Positions 16,806 to 25,138 of a stretch of DNA of 64,000 bases are shown here, in pieces. Positions within the stretch are counted from its first letter, which is position 1. Every line of letters starts with the position of its first letter. This stretch comes from Flemingiibacterium sp045634005 (GTDB taxonomy: Bacteria; Bacillota; Clostridia; Oscillospirales; CAG-272): assembly GCA_045634005.1 (NCBI GenBank), contig JAZQZL010000069.1, forward strand, positions 8,795 to 72,794. The letters are read 5' to 3'. The notes below the pieces were generated by a model that had not been told where the DNA came from, did not search any database, and worked only from the letters and a program-made list of their open reading frames with translations. Both the position numbers and the translations under genes were made by a program.

Positions 16806-16856
16806 TATTGTGGCAATCGCCCGGTACAAACATATTTTTACATAGGAGAACACGCC

Positions 16857-18809
16857 ATGAAGATCATCACCGCTCATCGCGAAGAAACCGCAGTATACGC
16901 GGCAGAAGAGCTCAAAAAATATCTTGATATGATGGATCCTGCGCTTGGCACAGAGATCGTTTATACAGATGCACCAAATAAAGACGGCGGTATCGTTCTC
17001 GCGCTTATGAGCGAGTACGGACTCGAAACGCCCGAAATAACGGACCCCGTAACCGACGATATTCTCTACATCGACGTTAAGGACGGCAAGGGACTTATCG
17101 CAGGCTCAAACATTCGAAGCATACTCCTCTCGGTGTACCGCTACTTAACAGAAGCCGGTTGCCGCTTTATCCGTCCCGGTGCGAACGGCGAATATATCCC
17201 CACTCGCGATATGAGCAGCTTCTCGTGTAAGTACCGTCACGCGGCGGCGTACCCGTTCCGCGGCGAGTGCATAGAGGGCGCTGTAAGCTTCGAGCACGTT
17301 CGCGACACCATCATCTGGTCGCCGAAGGTCGGTATGAATATGTTCATGATGGAGCAGGTTGTTCCTTACAACTATATCAGCCGCTGGTACAAGCATCTGT
17401 CGAACACCGTGCTCGAGGACGAGAAAGTTTCCTTTGAGCAGGTAGGCGAGTTTGTAAAAGAGCTTGACGCGCTCGTCAAGAAGTGCGGTCTTCAGCATCA
17501 CGCGCTCGGTCACGGCTATCTTCTTGAGCCGTACGGCGTTCACTACATCGACCGCTCGGTTGAATACCACCTCTCCGACGAGGCTATCGCAGATACCGCA
17601 CTCGTCAAGGGGCAGCGCGGACTTTTCAGCCGTTCTCCTAACTTCACACAGCTTTGCTATTCCAAGAAGGAAATCAGAAAGAAGGCTATCGACTGGCTGG
17701 TTTCTTACGTTGAACAAAAGCCGTTCATCGACTTCTTGCACGTTTGGCTCGCGGACTCGATCAACAATCAGTGCGAGTGCGAATCCTGTCAGCCTCACCG
17801 CGTGTCCGACCTCTACGTTAAGATGCTCAACGAGCTCGACGAGGCGCTCACGGCAAAGGGACTTGACACCAAGATCGTGTTCATTCTCTATGTTGACACC
17901 AACTGGCCGCCTCTTTATGAAAAGATCAACAACCCCGACCGTTTCATAATGCTTACCGCAATCGGCGGTCGCGACTACGCGAAGCCGTATGACTCTACTC
18001 CCTATGAGGGCGAGATTCCCGAATACATAAAGAACGACTTTAAGCTCTCTACCTCCTTCCCGATGATCTTAAAGCTCATCGACGAGTGGAAGCCTGCGTT
18101 CGACGGCAGAAAGTTCGTTTACGAATACCATATGTACTCGCATCACTACGACGATCCCGGCTACGTACGCCTTTCAGAGCTCTTTATGCAGGATTGCAAA
18201 AATATCGGCCAGTTCGGCTTCGACGGCATCATCAGCGACCAGACACAGCGCTCGTTCTTCCCGAACGGACTTGCTATGTCCTCGTACGCTGCAGGCATGT
18301 ACGACACCAAGACCGACTTCGACGCATTCAGCGAGGATTACTTCAAAGCCGCGTACGGCGCGGATTACAAGCTCGCAAAGGATTATCTCTACGAGATCTC
18401 CCGTCTTATGAGTCCCGACGTGCTTCAGATAAAGATGAGCATCGTCGACGTTGACGACGATCTCGGAAGCAAGGTTCGTACTCCCGGACGTCCTTGGATC
18501 GGAAGTCCGAAGATGCAGGGATATTTCCGCGATGCGATGAAGCTTGCCGAGGACTTTGAGGCAGTTGCAAAGGCGCATATGAACGGTGACAACGCAACCC
18601 ACAATCACTCGTGGATGCTTCTCTACCACCACACGACCTACGTTCGTCACTATGCCGACACGCTTCTCGCGCGCTCGCTTGAGGATATGGACGGAGCACA
18701 GGAAAAGTACCGCGAGCTTATCGACACAATGTCGAGAATCGAGCTCGAGATCGCGCCCGAGTTTGACCTCCACCTCTTTGATAATTCCATCAAGAGAAAG
18801 ATTCAGTAA
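16857..18809 (+). CDS. DUF4838-type protein (alpha-glucuronidase-like fold), copy 1
   Basis: A 650-aa cytoplasmic protein. The N-terminal part (AAEELKKYLDMM... GLIAGSNIRSILLSVYRYL) resembles the non-catalytic domain of GH67 alpha-glucuronidases. The central domain carries LADSINNQCECESC, the cysteine motif typical of DUF4838 proteins, and may bind a metal. The C terminus is helical. It is about 65-70% similar by eye to the next gene. Ribosome site AGGAGAA. It is followed by a hairpin. A role in breaking down a glycan or glycoside is inferred from the neighbouring AraC regulator and GH29; no activity is assigned. Confidence 0.8.
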   Translation: MKIITAHREETAVYAAEELKKYLDMMDPALGTEIVYTDAPNKDGGIVLALMSEYGLETPEITDPVTDDILYIDVKDGKGLIAGSNIRSILLSVYRYLTEAGCRFIRPGANGEYIPTRDMSSFSCKYRHAAAYPFRGECIEGAVSFEHVRDTIIWSPKVGMNMFMMEQVVPYNYISRWYKHLSNTVLEDEKVSFEQVGEFVKELDALVKKCGLQHHALGHGYLLEPYGVHYIDRSVEYHLSDEAIADTALVKGQRGLFSRSPNFTQLCYSKKEIRKKAIDWLVSYVEQKPFIDFLHVWLADSINNQCECESCQPHRVSDLYVKMLNELDEALTAKGLDTKIVFILYVDTNWPPLYEKINNPDRFIMLTAIGGRDYAKPYDSTPYEGEIPEYIKNDFKLSTSFPMILKLIDEWKPAFDGRKFVYEYHMYSHHYDDPGYVRLSELFMQDCKNIGQFGFDGIISDQTQRSFFPNGLAMSSYAAGMYDTKTDFDAFSEDYFKAAYGADYKLAKDYLYEISRLMSPDVLQIKMSIVDVDDDLGSKVRTPGRPWIGSPKMQGYFRDAMKLAEDFEAVAKAHMNGDNATHNHSWMLLYHHTTYVRHYADTLLARSLEDMDGAQEKYRELIDTMSRIELEIAPEFDLHLFDNSIKRKIQ

Positions 18810-18814
18810 TCTGC

Positions 18815-18853
18815 AAAAATCACAATACTGCTAAAAAAAATCACAATACTGCT
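18815..18853 (+). promoter_or_regulatory. Tandem 18-bp operator repeats, 21-bp period, upstream of second DUF4838 gene
   Basis: AAAAATCACAATACTGCT occurs twice, identical, at 18815 and 18836 (period 21). The second copy shares its last base with the -35 TTGACA. The sequence differs from the repeats upstream of copy 1, so a different AraC-type protein is likely. Confidence 0.75.
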
Positions 18854-18882
18854 TGACATATACGCGCCACCGGTGTTAAACT
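18853..18882 (+). promoter_or_regulatory. Promoter of second DUF4838 gene
   Basis: TTGACA (18853-18858), 18-bp spacer, TAAACT. The weak -10 lies within the loop of a 12-bp inverted repeat. Confidence 0.5.
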
Positions 18883-18896
18883 AATGGCGCGTATAT
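18858..18896. repeat. 12-bp inverted repeat around the -10 of second DUF4838 gene
   Basis: ATATACGCGCCA (18858-18869) and TGGCGCGTATAT (18885-18896) with a 15-base loop, followed by ATTTTT. It could terminate read-through from copy 1 as RNA, or bind a repressor as DNA. Confidence 0.65.
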
Positions 18897-18936
18897 ATTT
18901 TTGCGCCAAACACCGTCCACTAAAGGAGATGCTACG

Positions 18937-20898
18937 ATGAAGATACTCACAAATCACCGCGAGGAAACCGTAGTTTACGCGGCTGAAGAACTCAAAAAAT
19001 ATCTCGATATGATGTGCCCGGGATTTTGCACGGGCATCGAATACGCCGAAAAGGCAAAACGCACCGACGGCGCGATAGTTCTCGCGCTTATGGGCGAGCT
19101 CGGTCTTGACACACACGAGATGAAGGACCCGATGACCGACGATATTCTCTACATCGACGTCGAAAACGGCTCCGGTGTCATCGCCGGCGGCAACATCCGA
19201 AGCATACTCCTTTCCGTATACCGTTATCTCAACAAGGCAGGCTGCCGCTTCATCCGTCCCGGCAAGGACGGTGAGATAATTTCCTCGCGCGATATGGCCG
19301 CATTCTCCTTAAAATACCGCCACGTGCCGTCCTACCCGTTCCGCGGCGAGTGCATCGAGGGTGCCGTAACAGTCGAGCAGGTCATAGACTCGGTTATCTG
19401 GTCGCCGAAGGTCGGTATGAATATGTTTATGATCCAGCAGGTCGTTCCGTATAACCTTATGAGCCGTTGGTACAAGCATCTGTCGAACACGCGCCTTGAG
19501 GACGAAAATGTTCCCTTTGAGGAATACTGCAAGTTCACCGAGGATATTGAGAAGGCGATAAAGAAGGTCGGACTTCAGTATCACGGTCCCGGACACGGAT
19601 ACCTCTTTGAGCCTTGGGGTATTCACTACCTCGACCGCACTATCGAGTATAATTTCTCCGATGAGGCTATCGCCGCGAGTGCGCTCGTTAACGGCAAACG
19701 CGGACTTTTCAGCCGCTCACCTAACTTCACCCAGCTTTGCTACTCAAGTCCCGACGTCAGAAAGAAGGTCGTCGACTGGCTTGTTGCGTTTGTTGAGAAA
19801 AAGCCGTTCCTCGATTTTCTCCACATCTGGCTTGCCGATTCGATCAACAATCAGTGCGAATGTGAAAACTGTGTAAAGCACCGTGTGTCCGACCTTTACG
19901 TTACACTCCTTAACGAGCTTGACGCGGCGCTCGCAGCCAAGGGACTTGACACCAAGATCGTGTTCATTCTCTACACCGAAACCAACTGGCCGCCGCTTTA
20001 TGCGAAGCTTAATAATCCCAATCGCTTCATTATGCTCACAGCAATCGGCGGCAGAAACTTCAAGGACACCTACGATCCCCGAGAATACGACGGTCCCACA
20101 CCGCCGTACGAGCGCAACAACTACACGATAACCACCGACTTCCCGCTTATCCGCCGATTTATCGACGAGTGGAAGCCCGCGTTCGACGGACCGAAGTTCT
20201 CGTATGAGTATCATCTCTATGCCGCACATTACAACGACCCAAGCTACGTCAACTTCGCAAAGGTGTTCCCGCGCGACGCCAAGACTATCGAGAAGTACGG
20301 CTTCAGTGGAATTATGAACTGTATGACACAGCGCTGTGCGTTCCCGACGGCACTTCCCATCGCCGTGTACTCCGAAACGATGCTCGACAACTCCATCGAG
20401 TTCGAATCGTTCGAGGACGACTACTATAAAAGCGCATTCGGCACCGATTATACCGTCGCCAAGGATTACCTCTACTCGCTGTCGGAGCTTATGAATCTTG
20501 AAAACTTAAGCGTGCGCCTTGAGATTGCCGTCAACAACGATGAGGAAGGCTCGTCCGAAACCATTCGCCATAAGCCCTGGGCGGAGGATGAGAAAACGCG
20601 CGACGACTTCCGCGCCGCGATAAAGCTTGCCGCAACATTTGAATCGGTGGCAAAATCCTACGCCGAGAGCGAAAAGCACCCTACAGTTGCACGCTCGTGG
20701 GAGCTTCTCTACTACCACACCTTCTACGTCCGCCATCTTGCAGAGGTATATCTGACTCACGGGCAGGGCGATATAGAAGCAACCCGCAAAAGATATGCAG
20801 AAATGATAGACGCACTCTCCGAAATGGAGCCGAAGATCGCCGACGCGTTCGACCTGCACATATTCGACAGCTCCACAAAGAGAAAGCTCGAGATATAA
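18937..20898 (+). CDS. DUF4838-type protein, copy 2 (tandem paralogue)
   Basis: A 653-aa tandem paralogue of the gene at 16857, collinear over its whole length and keeping LADSINNQCECENC, the TNWPPLY segment and the AIGGR segment. Divergence is highest near ENYTITTD and in the C-terminal helices, which suggests a different substrate rather than a recent duplicate. It starts at ATG 18937 with AAAGGAG. It has its own promoter with tandem operator repeats. No signal peptide. Function unknown; a hydrolase for a second form of the same glycan is possible. Confidence 0.8.
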   Translation: MKILTNHREETVVYAAEELKKYLDMMCPGFCTGIEYAEKAKRTDGAIVLALMGELGLDTHEMKDPMTDDILYIDVENGSGVIAGGNIRSILLSVYRYLNKAGCRFIRPGKDGEIISSRDMAAFSLKYRHVPSYPFRGECIEGAVTVEQVIDSVIWSPKVGMNMFMIQQVVPYNLMSRWYKHLSNTRLEDENVPFEEYCKFTEDIEKAIKKVGLQYHGPGHGYLFEPWGIHYLDRTIEYNFSDEAIAASALVNGKRGLFSRSPNFTQLCYSSPDVRKKVVDWLVAFVEKKPFLDFLHIWLADSINNQCECENCVKHRVSDLYVTLLNELDAALAAKGLDTKIVFILYTETNWPPLYAKLNNPNRFIMLTAIGGRNFKDTYDPREYDGPTPPYERNNYTITTDFPLIRRFIDEWKPAFDGPKFSYEYHLYAAHYNDPSYVNFAKVFPRDAKTIEKYGFSGIMNCMTQRCAFPTALPIAVYSETMLDNSIEFESFEDDYYKSAFGTDYTVAKDYLYSLSELMNLENLSVRLEIAVNNDEEGSSETIRHKPWAEDEKTRDDFRAAIKLAATFESVAKSYAESEKHPTVARSWELLYYHTFYVRHLAEVYLTHGQGDIEATRKRYAEMIDALSEMEPKIADAFDLHIFDSSTKRKLEI

Positions 20899-20942
20899 AT
20901 CGCCTTATACACTAAAATTTTACATAAATATTTTAAAACCCC

Positions 20943-20971
20943 TTGATTTACACGCACTTTTAGAGTATAAT
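20943..20971 (+). promoter_or_regulatory. Promoter of fba
   Basis: TTGATT, 17-bp spacer, TATAAT, about 40 bp before the start codon. Confidence 0.75.
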
Positions 20972-21011
20972 AATATCGTATGAATTAAAAATCTTTTAGG
21001 AGAGTATAAAA

Positions 21012-21971
21012 ATGGCACTTGTAACAACTAAAGAAATGTTCAAGAAGGCATACGAGGGCGGCTACGCTATCGGTGCTTTCAACATCAACAACATGGAGAT
21101 CGTTCAGGCGATCACCGAGGCTGCAGGCGAGGCTAAGTCCCCCGTTATCCTTCAGGTTTCCGCTGGCGCAAGAAAGTACGCTAAGCAGGAATACCTCCTC
21201 GCTCTTGCTAACGCAGCTATCAAGGATGCAGGCGTTGACCTCGCACTCCACCTTGACCACGGCGCAGACTTCGAGATCTGCAAGGCTTGCATCGACGGCG
21301 GCTTTACCTCCGTTATGATCGACGGCTCTCACCATTCCTTCGAGGACAACATCGAGGTTACCAAGAAGGTTGTTGAATACGCACACGAACGTGGCGTAGT
21401 AGTTGAGGGTGAGCTCGGCGTTTTAGCCGGCGTTGAGGACGACGTAGTTGCTGAAAAGTCCTCCTACACCCGTCCTGATGAGGTTGAGGAGTTCGTTTCC
21501 CGCACCGGCGTTGACTCCCTCGCAATCTCTATCGGTACCTCCCATGGCGCATACAAGTTCACTCCCGCTCAGTGCACCAGAAATGAGCAGGGCATCCTCG
21601 TTCCGCCTCCGCTCCGCTTTGATATTCTCGAAGAGATCGCAGAGCGCATTCCCGGCTTCCCGATCGTTCTCCACGGTGCTTCTTCCGTTCCGCAGGAGTA
21701 CGTTCAGGAGATCAACTCCATCGGCGGCAAGCTTCCGGATGCTGTAGGTATTCCCGAAGAGCAGCTCCGCCGCGCTGCTTCCCTCGCAGTTTGCAAGATC
21801 AACATCGACTCCGATATCCGTCTTGCTATGACCGCAGGTATCAGACGCGTTCTTACCGAGCAGCCCGACGTATTCGATCCCAGAACCTACCTCACCGTAG
21901 CTCGTGCAGAAGTTAAGAAGATGGTTGCTCACAAGATCAACAACGTTCTCGGTTCTGCAAACACCCTCTAA
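21012..21971 (+). CDS. fba: Class II fructose-1,6-bisphosphate aldolase
   Basis: Zinc-dependent cleavage of fructose-1,6-bisphosphate to DHAP and glyceraldehyde-3-phosphate in glycolysis. The 319-aa protein has family motifs AFNINNMEI, the metal/catalytic HLDHGADF, VEGELGVLAG, GTSHGAYKF, VLHGASSVP and CKINIDSDIR. Strong ribosome site TTAGGAG, strong promoter and a strong terminator fit high expression. Codons are restricted compared with neighbours, as in highly expressed genes. Confidence 0.96.
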   Translation: MALVTTKEMFKKAYEGGYAIGAFNINNMEIVQAITEAAGEAKSPVILQVSAGARKYAKQEYLLALANAAIKDAGVDLALHLDHGADFEICKACIDGGFTSVMIDGSHHSFEDNIEVTKKVVEYAHERGVVVEGELGVLAGVEDDVVAEKSSYTRPDEVEEFVSRTGVDSLAISIGTSHGAYKFTPAQCTRNEQGILVPPPLRFDILEEIAERIPGFPIVLHGASSVPQEYVQEINSIGGKLPDAVGIPEEQLRRAASLAVCKINIDSDIRLAMTAGIRRVLTEQPDVFDPRTYLTVARAEVKKMVAHKINNVLGSANTL

Positions 21972-21985
21972 TTTACAAACAAGAC

Positions 21986-22024
21986 ATCGGTGCCGCGGCA
22001 AACGTCACGGCACCGATATTTTTA
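21986..22024 (+). terminator. Terminator of fba
   Basis: Perfect 10-bp stem ATCGGTGCCG / CGGCACCGAT with a 12-base loop followed by ATTTTTAA. Confidence 0.85.
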
Positions 22025-22042
22025 AGTATAAGGAGTCCGTCA

Positions 22043-22759
22043 ATGAAGTGGACAGAAAATTACCGCATAAACTCGCACGACTGCGATGCCTCGGGTAAGG
22101 TGCGCCCTTCCCTCGTGCTTCGTTATATGCAGGAAACAGCTAACCTTCAACTCCATAATCTCGGTCCGACGGCAAAGGAACTCGTCGCCGACGATAAGGC
22201 GTTTATCTTAAGCCGCATAAACGTCAGCATATACGCGCCGCTTTACGCGTATGAGGACATAACCGTATCCTCGTGGGCGTGCGAAAGCCGCGGAGTTACG
22301 TTCAACCGCTGCTATCAGATGCGTCGCGGCGACGATATAGTTGCGGAAGCGGCATCCGTTTGGGGGCTTATCGGCATCTCCGACCGAAAGATACACCGCG
22401 TCGAGGATATCACTCTCGGTTTTGACGTTGACGAACCGCTCGAGCTTGATGCGCCAAGGCGCGTGCACATTCCGCGCGAGCTTACACTCTCGCTCGTCGG
22501 TGAGCGTCCCATCGTTTACAGCGACCTTGATGCAAATCAGCATATGAACAACACAAACTACCCTGACATGCTCTGCGATTTCATTCCAGATATGGCAGAA
22601 AAGCGCATGCTTGGCTTCAGCATAAGCTTCGCCAACGAGGCAAGGCTCGGCGAAACGCTTAAGGTATATATGCGCGAGAGCGAGGGCACGTACTATTTCC
22701 GTACCGTTCGCTCCGACGGCGCGATAAACGTCGAGGCGATGATAATGATGGAGGATTGA
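22043..22759 (+). CDS. Acyl-ACP thioesterase (FatA/FatB type)
   Basis: Hydrolyses acyl-ACP to free fatty acid. The 238-aa protein has two hotdog halves: YRINSHDCDASGKVRPS and LQ..LG in the first, and YSDLDANQHMNNTNYPDMLCDF in the second. The latter holds the DxNxHxNN catalytic signature of acyl-ACP thioesterases. Ribosome site AAGGAG. It overlaps translationally with the next gene, whose GGAGG ribosome site lies in its last codons. Confidence 0.9.
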   Translation: MKWTENYRINSHDCDASGKVRPSLVLRYMQETANLQLHNLGPTAKELVADDKAFILSRINVSIYAPLYAYEDITVSSWACESRGVTFNRCYQMRRGDDIVAEAASVWGLIGISDRKIHRVEDITLGFDVDEPLELDAPRRVHIPRELTLSLVGERPIVYSDLDANQHMNNTNYPDMLCDFIPDMAEKRMLGFSISFANEARLGETLKVYMRESEGTYYFRTVRSDGAINVEAMIMMED

Positions 22760-22760
22760 T

Positions 22761-23831
22761 ATGCGCGGTATTATCCTCGCCCACACAGAAAAATACCCGA
22801 AAATGCAGCCGACGGATGCGGTAAAGCTTATCTATCAGGCAACGTTCGGCGGCGGTCATTTAATAAAAAATGAGCAAGCCGTACTCGAATATCTGCGCCG
22901 TGAGTATGCGCAGATAAGCCACAGCGGCGACGCGTTTGTCTGCGAGCCGCTTGGCGAAGTGTCACGCGTTTATCTCGGCGGAGAGCTTACGGACTTGGAG
23001 CTTTCGCTTATCGCGAAGATGTTCTGTGAGTCAGCAAAGCGATATGCCCCGGGATTTGACGCGGCTGAAGAAAGCGTAAAGGATAAGCTTTTTTCGCGAC
23101 TTGACACGCTCGCAGAGCTTTGCCGTGAAGGACATTTCTCATTTACACCGGACGAGCTTTCGGCATATCTCGCCGAATATGCGGAAGCAGGCTATCCTCC
23201 CGTGAGTCACAGCGATGCATACCGCAAGGCATATGCGCCGGCGTACCGCGTTATCGACACAAAATACGTTCCGCTTTTGCCGCTGATACGGAAGATCGCA
23301 TCGCTCACCGAAAAATCGGACAAGAGAATCATCATAGCAATAGACGGTCGCTGTGCATCGGGTAAGACCACCGCGGCGGCACTTATCGCACCGCTCTTTA
23401 ACGCAGAGATAATCCATATGGACTACTTTTTCCTGCCACCAGAGCTTCGGGATAATGCGCGACTTTGCGAGGTCGGCGGGAATATACATTACGAACGGTT
23501 TGCAGACGAGGTCGTCCCGCACCTTCGCTCCGAGCACGCCTTTTCGCACCGCGTGTTTGACTGCTCCCGCTTTGCTTATGCGGATACACCGCACACTGTA
23601 CAACCTTCGCAAGTTCTCATCATCGAAGGCGTTTACTCTCTCCATCCAAGCTTTGGCAAGTATTACGATATCGCCGCATTTTACGGCATATCACCCGAAA
23701 AGCAGCTTGAGCGTCTTAAGCAGCGCGCAAACGGCGCATTCCTTGAGCGCTTTAAAAACGAATGGATACCGATGGAGGAGCGTTATTTTGACACCCTCGG
23801 CATACGCGATAAATGTGACATAACAATATAA
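22761..23831 (+). CDS. Two-domain protein with C-terminal uridine kinase-like P-loop NTPase
   Basis: A 356-aa protein. Residues about 190-356 form a P-loop kinase of the uridine kinase/phosphoribulokinase type: Walker A AIDGRCASGKTTAAALI, IIHMDYFFLP and LIIEGVYSLHP. The N-terminal ~180 residues (KMQPTDAVKLIYQATFGGGHLI...) are a helical domain that I do not recognise, often seen fused to such kinases in Clostridia. It starts one base after the thioesterase stop. The phosphorylated substrate is not known; a nucleoside or small sugar is a guess. Confidence 0.75.
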   Translation: MRGIILAHTEKYPKMQPTDAVKLIYQATFGGGHLIKNEQAVLEYLRREYAQISHSGDAFVCEPLGEVSRVYLGGELTDLELSLIAKMFCESAKRYAPGFDAAEESVKDKLFSRLDTLAELCREGHFSFTPDELSAYLAEYAEAGYPPVSHSDAYRKAYAPAYRVIDTKYVPLLPLIRKIASLTEKSDKRIIIAIDGRCASGKTTAAALIAPLFNAEIIHMDYFFLPPELRDNARLCEVGGNIHYERFADEVVPHLRSEHAFSHRVFDCSRFAYADTPHTVQPSQVLIIEGVYSLHPSFGKYYDIAAFYGISPEKQLERLKQRANGAFLERFKNEWIPMEERYFDTLGIRDKCDITI

Positions 23832-23868
23832 AAAGGCTGTCTGTATGCGCAGACAGCCTTTTTTTGTT
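23831..23868. terminator. Bidirectional terminator between kinase gene and pfkA
   Basis: 13-bp stem AAAAGGCTGTCTG / CAGACAGCCTTTT with a 6-base loop and T-run, between convergent genes. Confidence 0.9.
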
Positions 23869-23874
23869 TTATTT

Positions 23875-24942
23875 TTAGTTCTTACCAAGAGTCATAGCGA
23901 CGTCCATGAGGTCCTCGATAACTGCCTTCTTCTGAGCACAGCGAACCTTCATAGCCTCAACCTGCTCTGCACTGAACTTCTCAAGGTCGCTGTCCTTCAG
24001 CTTGTTCTTGTACATACGGTCAACAACGAGTGCCCACGCGATATCGGTAGCGATAAGCTTTCCGTCGCGCTCGCAAACTACGAGGTCGGACTTGCCCTCA
24101 AGGATAAGGTCAACCGCGAAGTCACCCATACGCATAGCGGTAAGTCTGTCGCGAAGTGTGGGAGCTCCGCCGCGTACCATATGTGCAAGGCGAATGAATC
24201 TGGAGTCGATGTTAGCCTCTTCGTTCATACGCTTGGTGAGGTTCTCACCAAATCCCTTGGGCATGCCCTCGGAGTGCATAACGAGGAAGCTTCTCTGACC
24301 CTTCTCACGAAGCTCGATAAGCTTTGCAATGCAAGCGTCCTCATCGAAGGGAAGCTCCTTGACTGCAACTGCGTTAGCGCCGCAAGCGATACCGCACTCG
24401 ATAGCGATATAGCCGGCGTCACGTCCCATAACCTCGATAACCTCGCCGCGTGCGTGCGACTCGCAGGTATCTCTGAGGCAGTCAGCCGCGTGAAGAACGG
24501 TGTTCATTGCGGTATCAAAGCCGATGGAATAGTCGGTAGAGGTAATGTCGTTGTCGATGGTGCAAGGAATACCGATGGTGGGAATACCACGCATAGAAAG
24601 GTCGGTAGCACCGCGGAAGGTACCGTCGCCACCGCAGCAGATGATGCCGTCGATGCCGAGCTTCTTACAGGTTTCGATAGCCTTTGCCATACCTGCCTCG
24701 GTAGCGAACTCGTCGCATCTGTCGGAATAAAGAATTGTTCCGCCAAGACCGGAGATGTTAGCAACGTCAAGCGAGGTGAGCTCACGTACTTCACCGTCTA
24801 TAAGTCCGCGGTAGCCTTTGCAGATACCTACGACCTCAACGCCGCGAGCAAGAGCCGAGCGTACGACTGCGCGTACAGCCGCGTTCATACCGGGAGCGTC
24901 GCCACCCGAGGTGAGTACACCGATTTTTCTGAATTTTGCCAT
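23875..24942 (-). CDS. pfkA: ATP-dependent 6-phosphofructokinase
   Basis: Phosphorylates fructose-6-phosphate. The 355-aa protein has the N-terminal GVLTSGGDAPGMNAA, the nucleotide motif GGDGTFRGA (Gly after GGD indicates ATP rather than PPi), the catalytic TIDNDI and EVMGRDAGYIA. The residue before TIDND is Cys (IPCTIDNDI), where ATP enzymes usually have Gly and PPi enzymes Lys. It is slightly longer than the 320-aa Bacillus type. Monocistronic, with a promoter at 25014-25042. Confidence 0.94.
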   Translation of the reverse strand: MAKFRKIGVLTSGGDAPGMNAAVRAVVRSALARGVEVVGICKGYRGLIDGEVRELTSLDVANISGLGGTILYSDRCDEFATEAGMAKAIETCKKLGIDGIICCGGDGTFRGATDLSMRGIPTIGIPCTIDNDITSTDYSIGFDTAMNTVLHAADCLRDTCESHARGEVIEVMGRDAGYIAIECGIACGANAVAVKELPFDEDACIAKLIELREKGQRSFLVMHSEGMPKGFGENLTKRMNEEANIDSRFIRLAHMVRGGAPTLRDRLTAMRMGDFAVDLILEGKSDLVVCERDGKLIATDIAWALVVDRMYKNKLKDSDLEKFSAEQVEAMKVRCAQKKAVIEDLMDVAMTLGKN

Positions 24943-25013
24943 AATATTTATCTTCCTTTTTAATGATTTTCACTTATAGGGATTTCCTGAAGTTAAAAAT
25001 TTAACCAAATTAT

Positions 25014-25042
25014 ATTGTAATATATTTTTCCCAAAAAATCAA
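25014..25042 (-). promoter_or_regulatory. Promoter of pfkA
   Basis: Minus strand: TTGATT, 17-bp spacer, TACAAT in a very AT-rich leader; an adjacent TATAAT would need a 22-bp spacer. Confidence 0.5.
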
Positions 25043-25138
25043 GTACCTAAACGACATTTTTTCTATTTTTTCGTAGTTGTATCTCCACGCCCCAAAAAAC
25101 TGTTATATGTCACACAAATATGATAATATGTCACAGCG

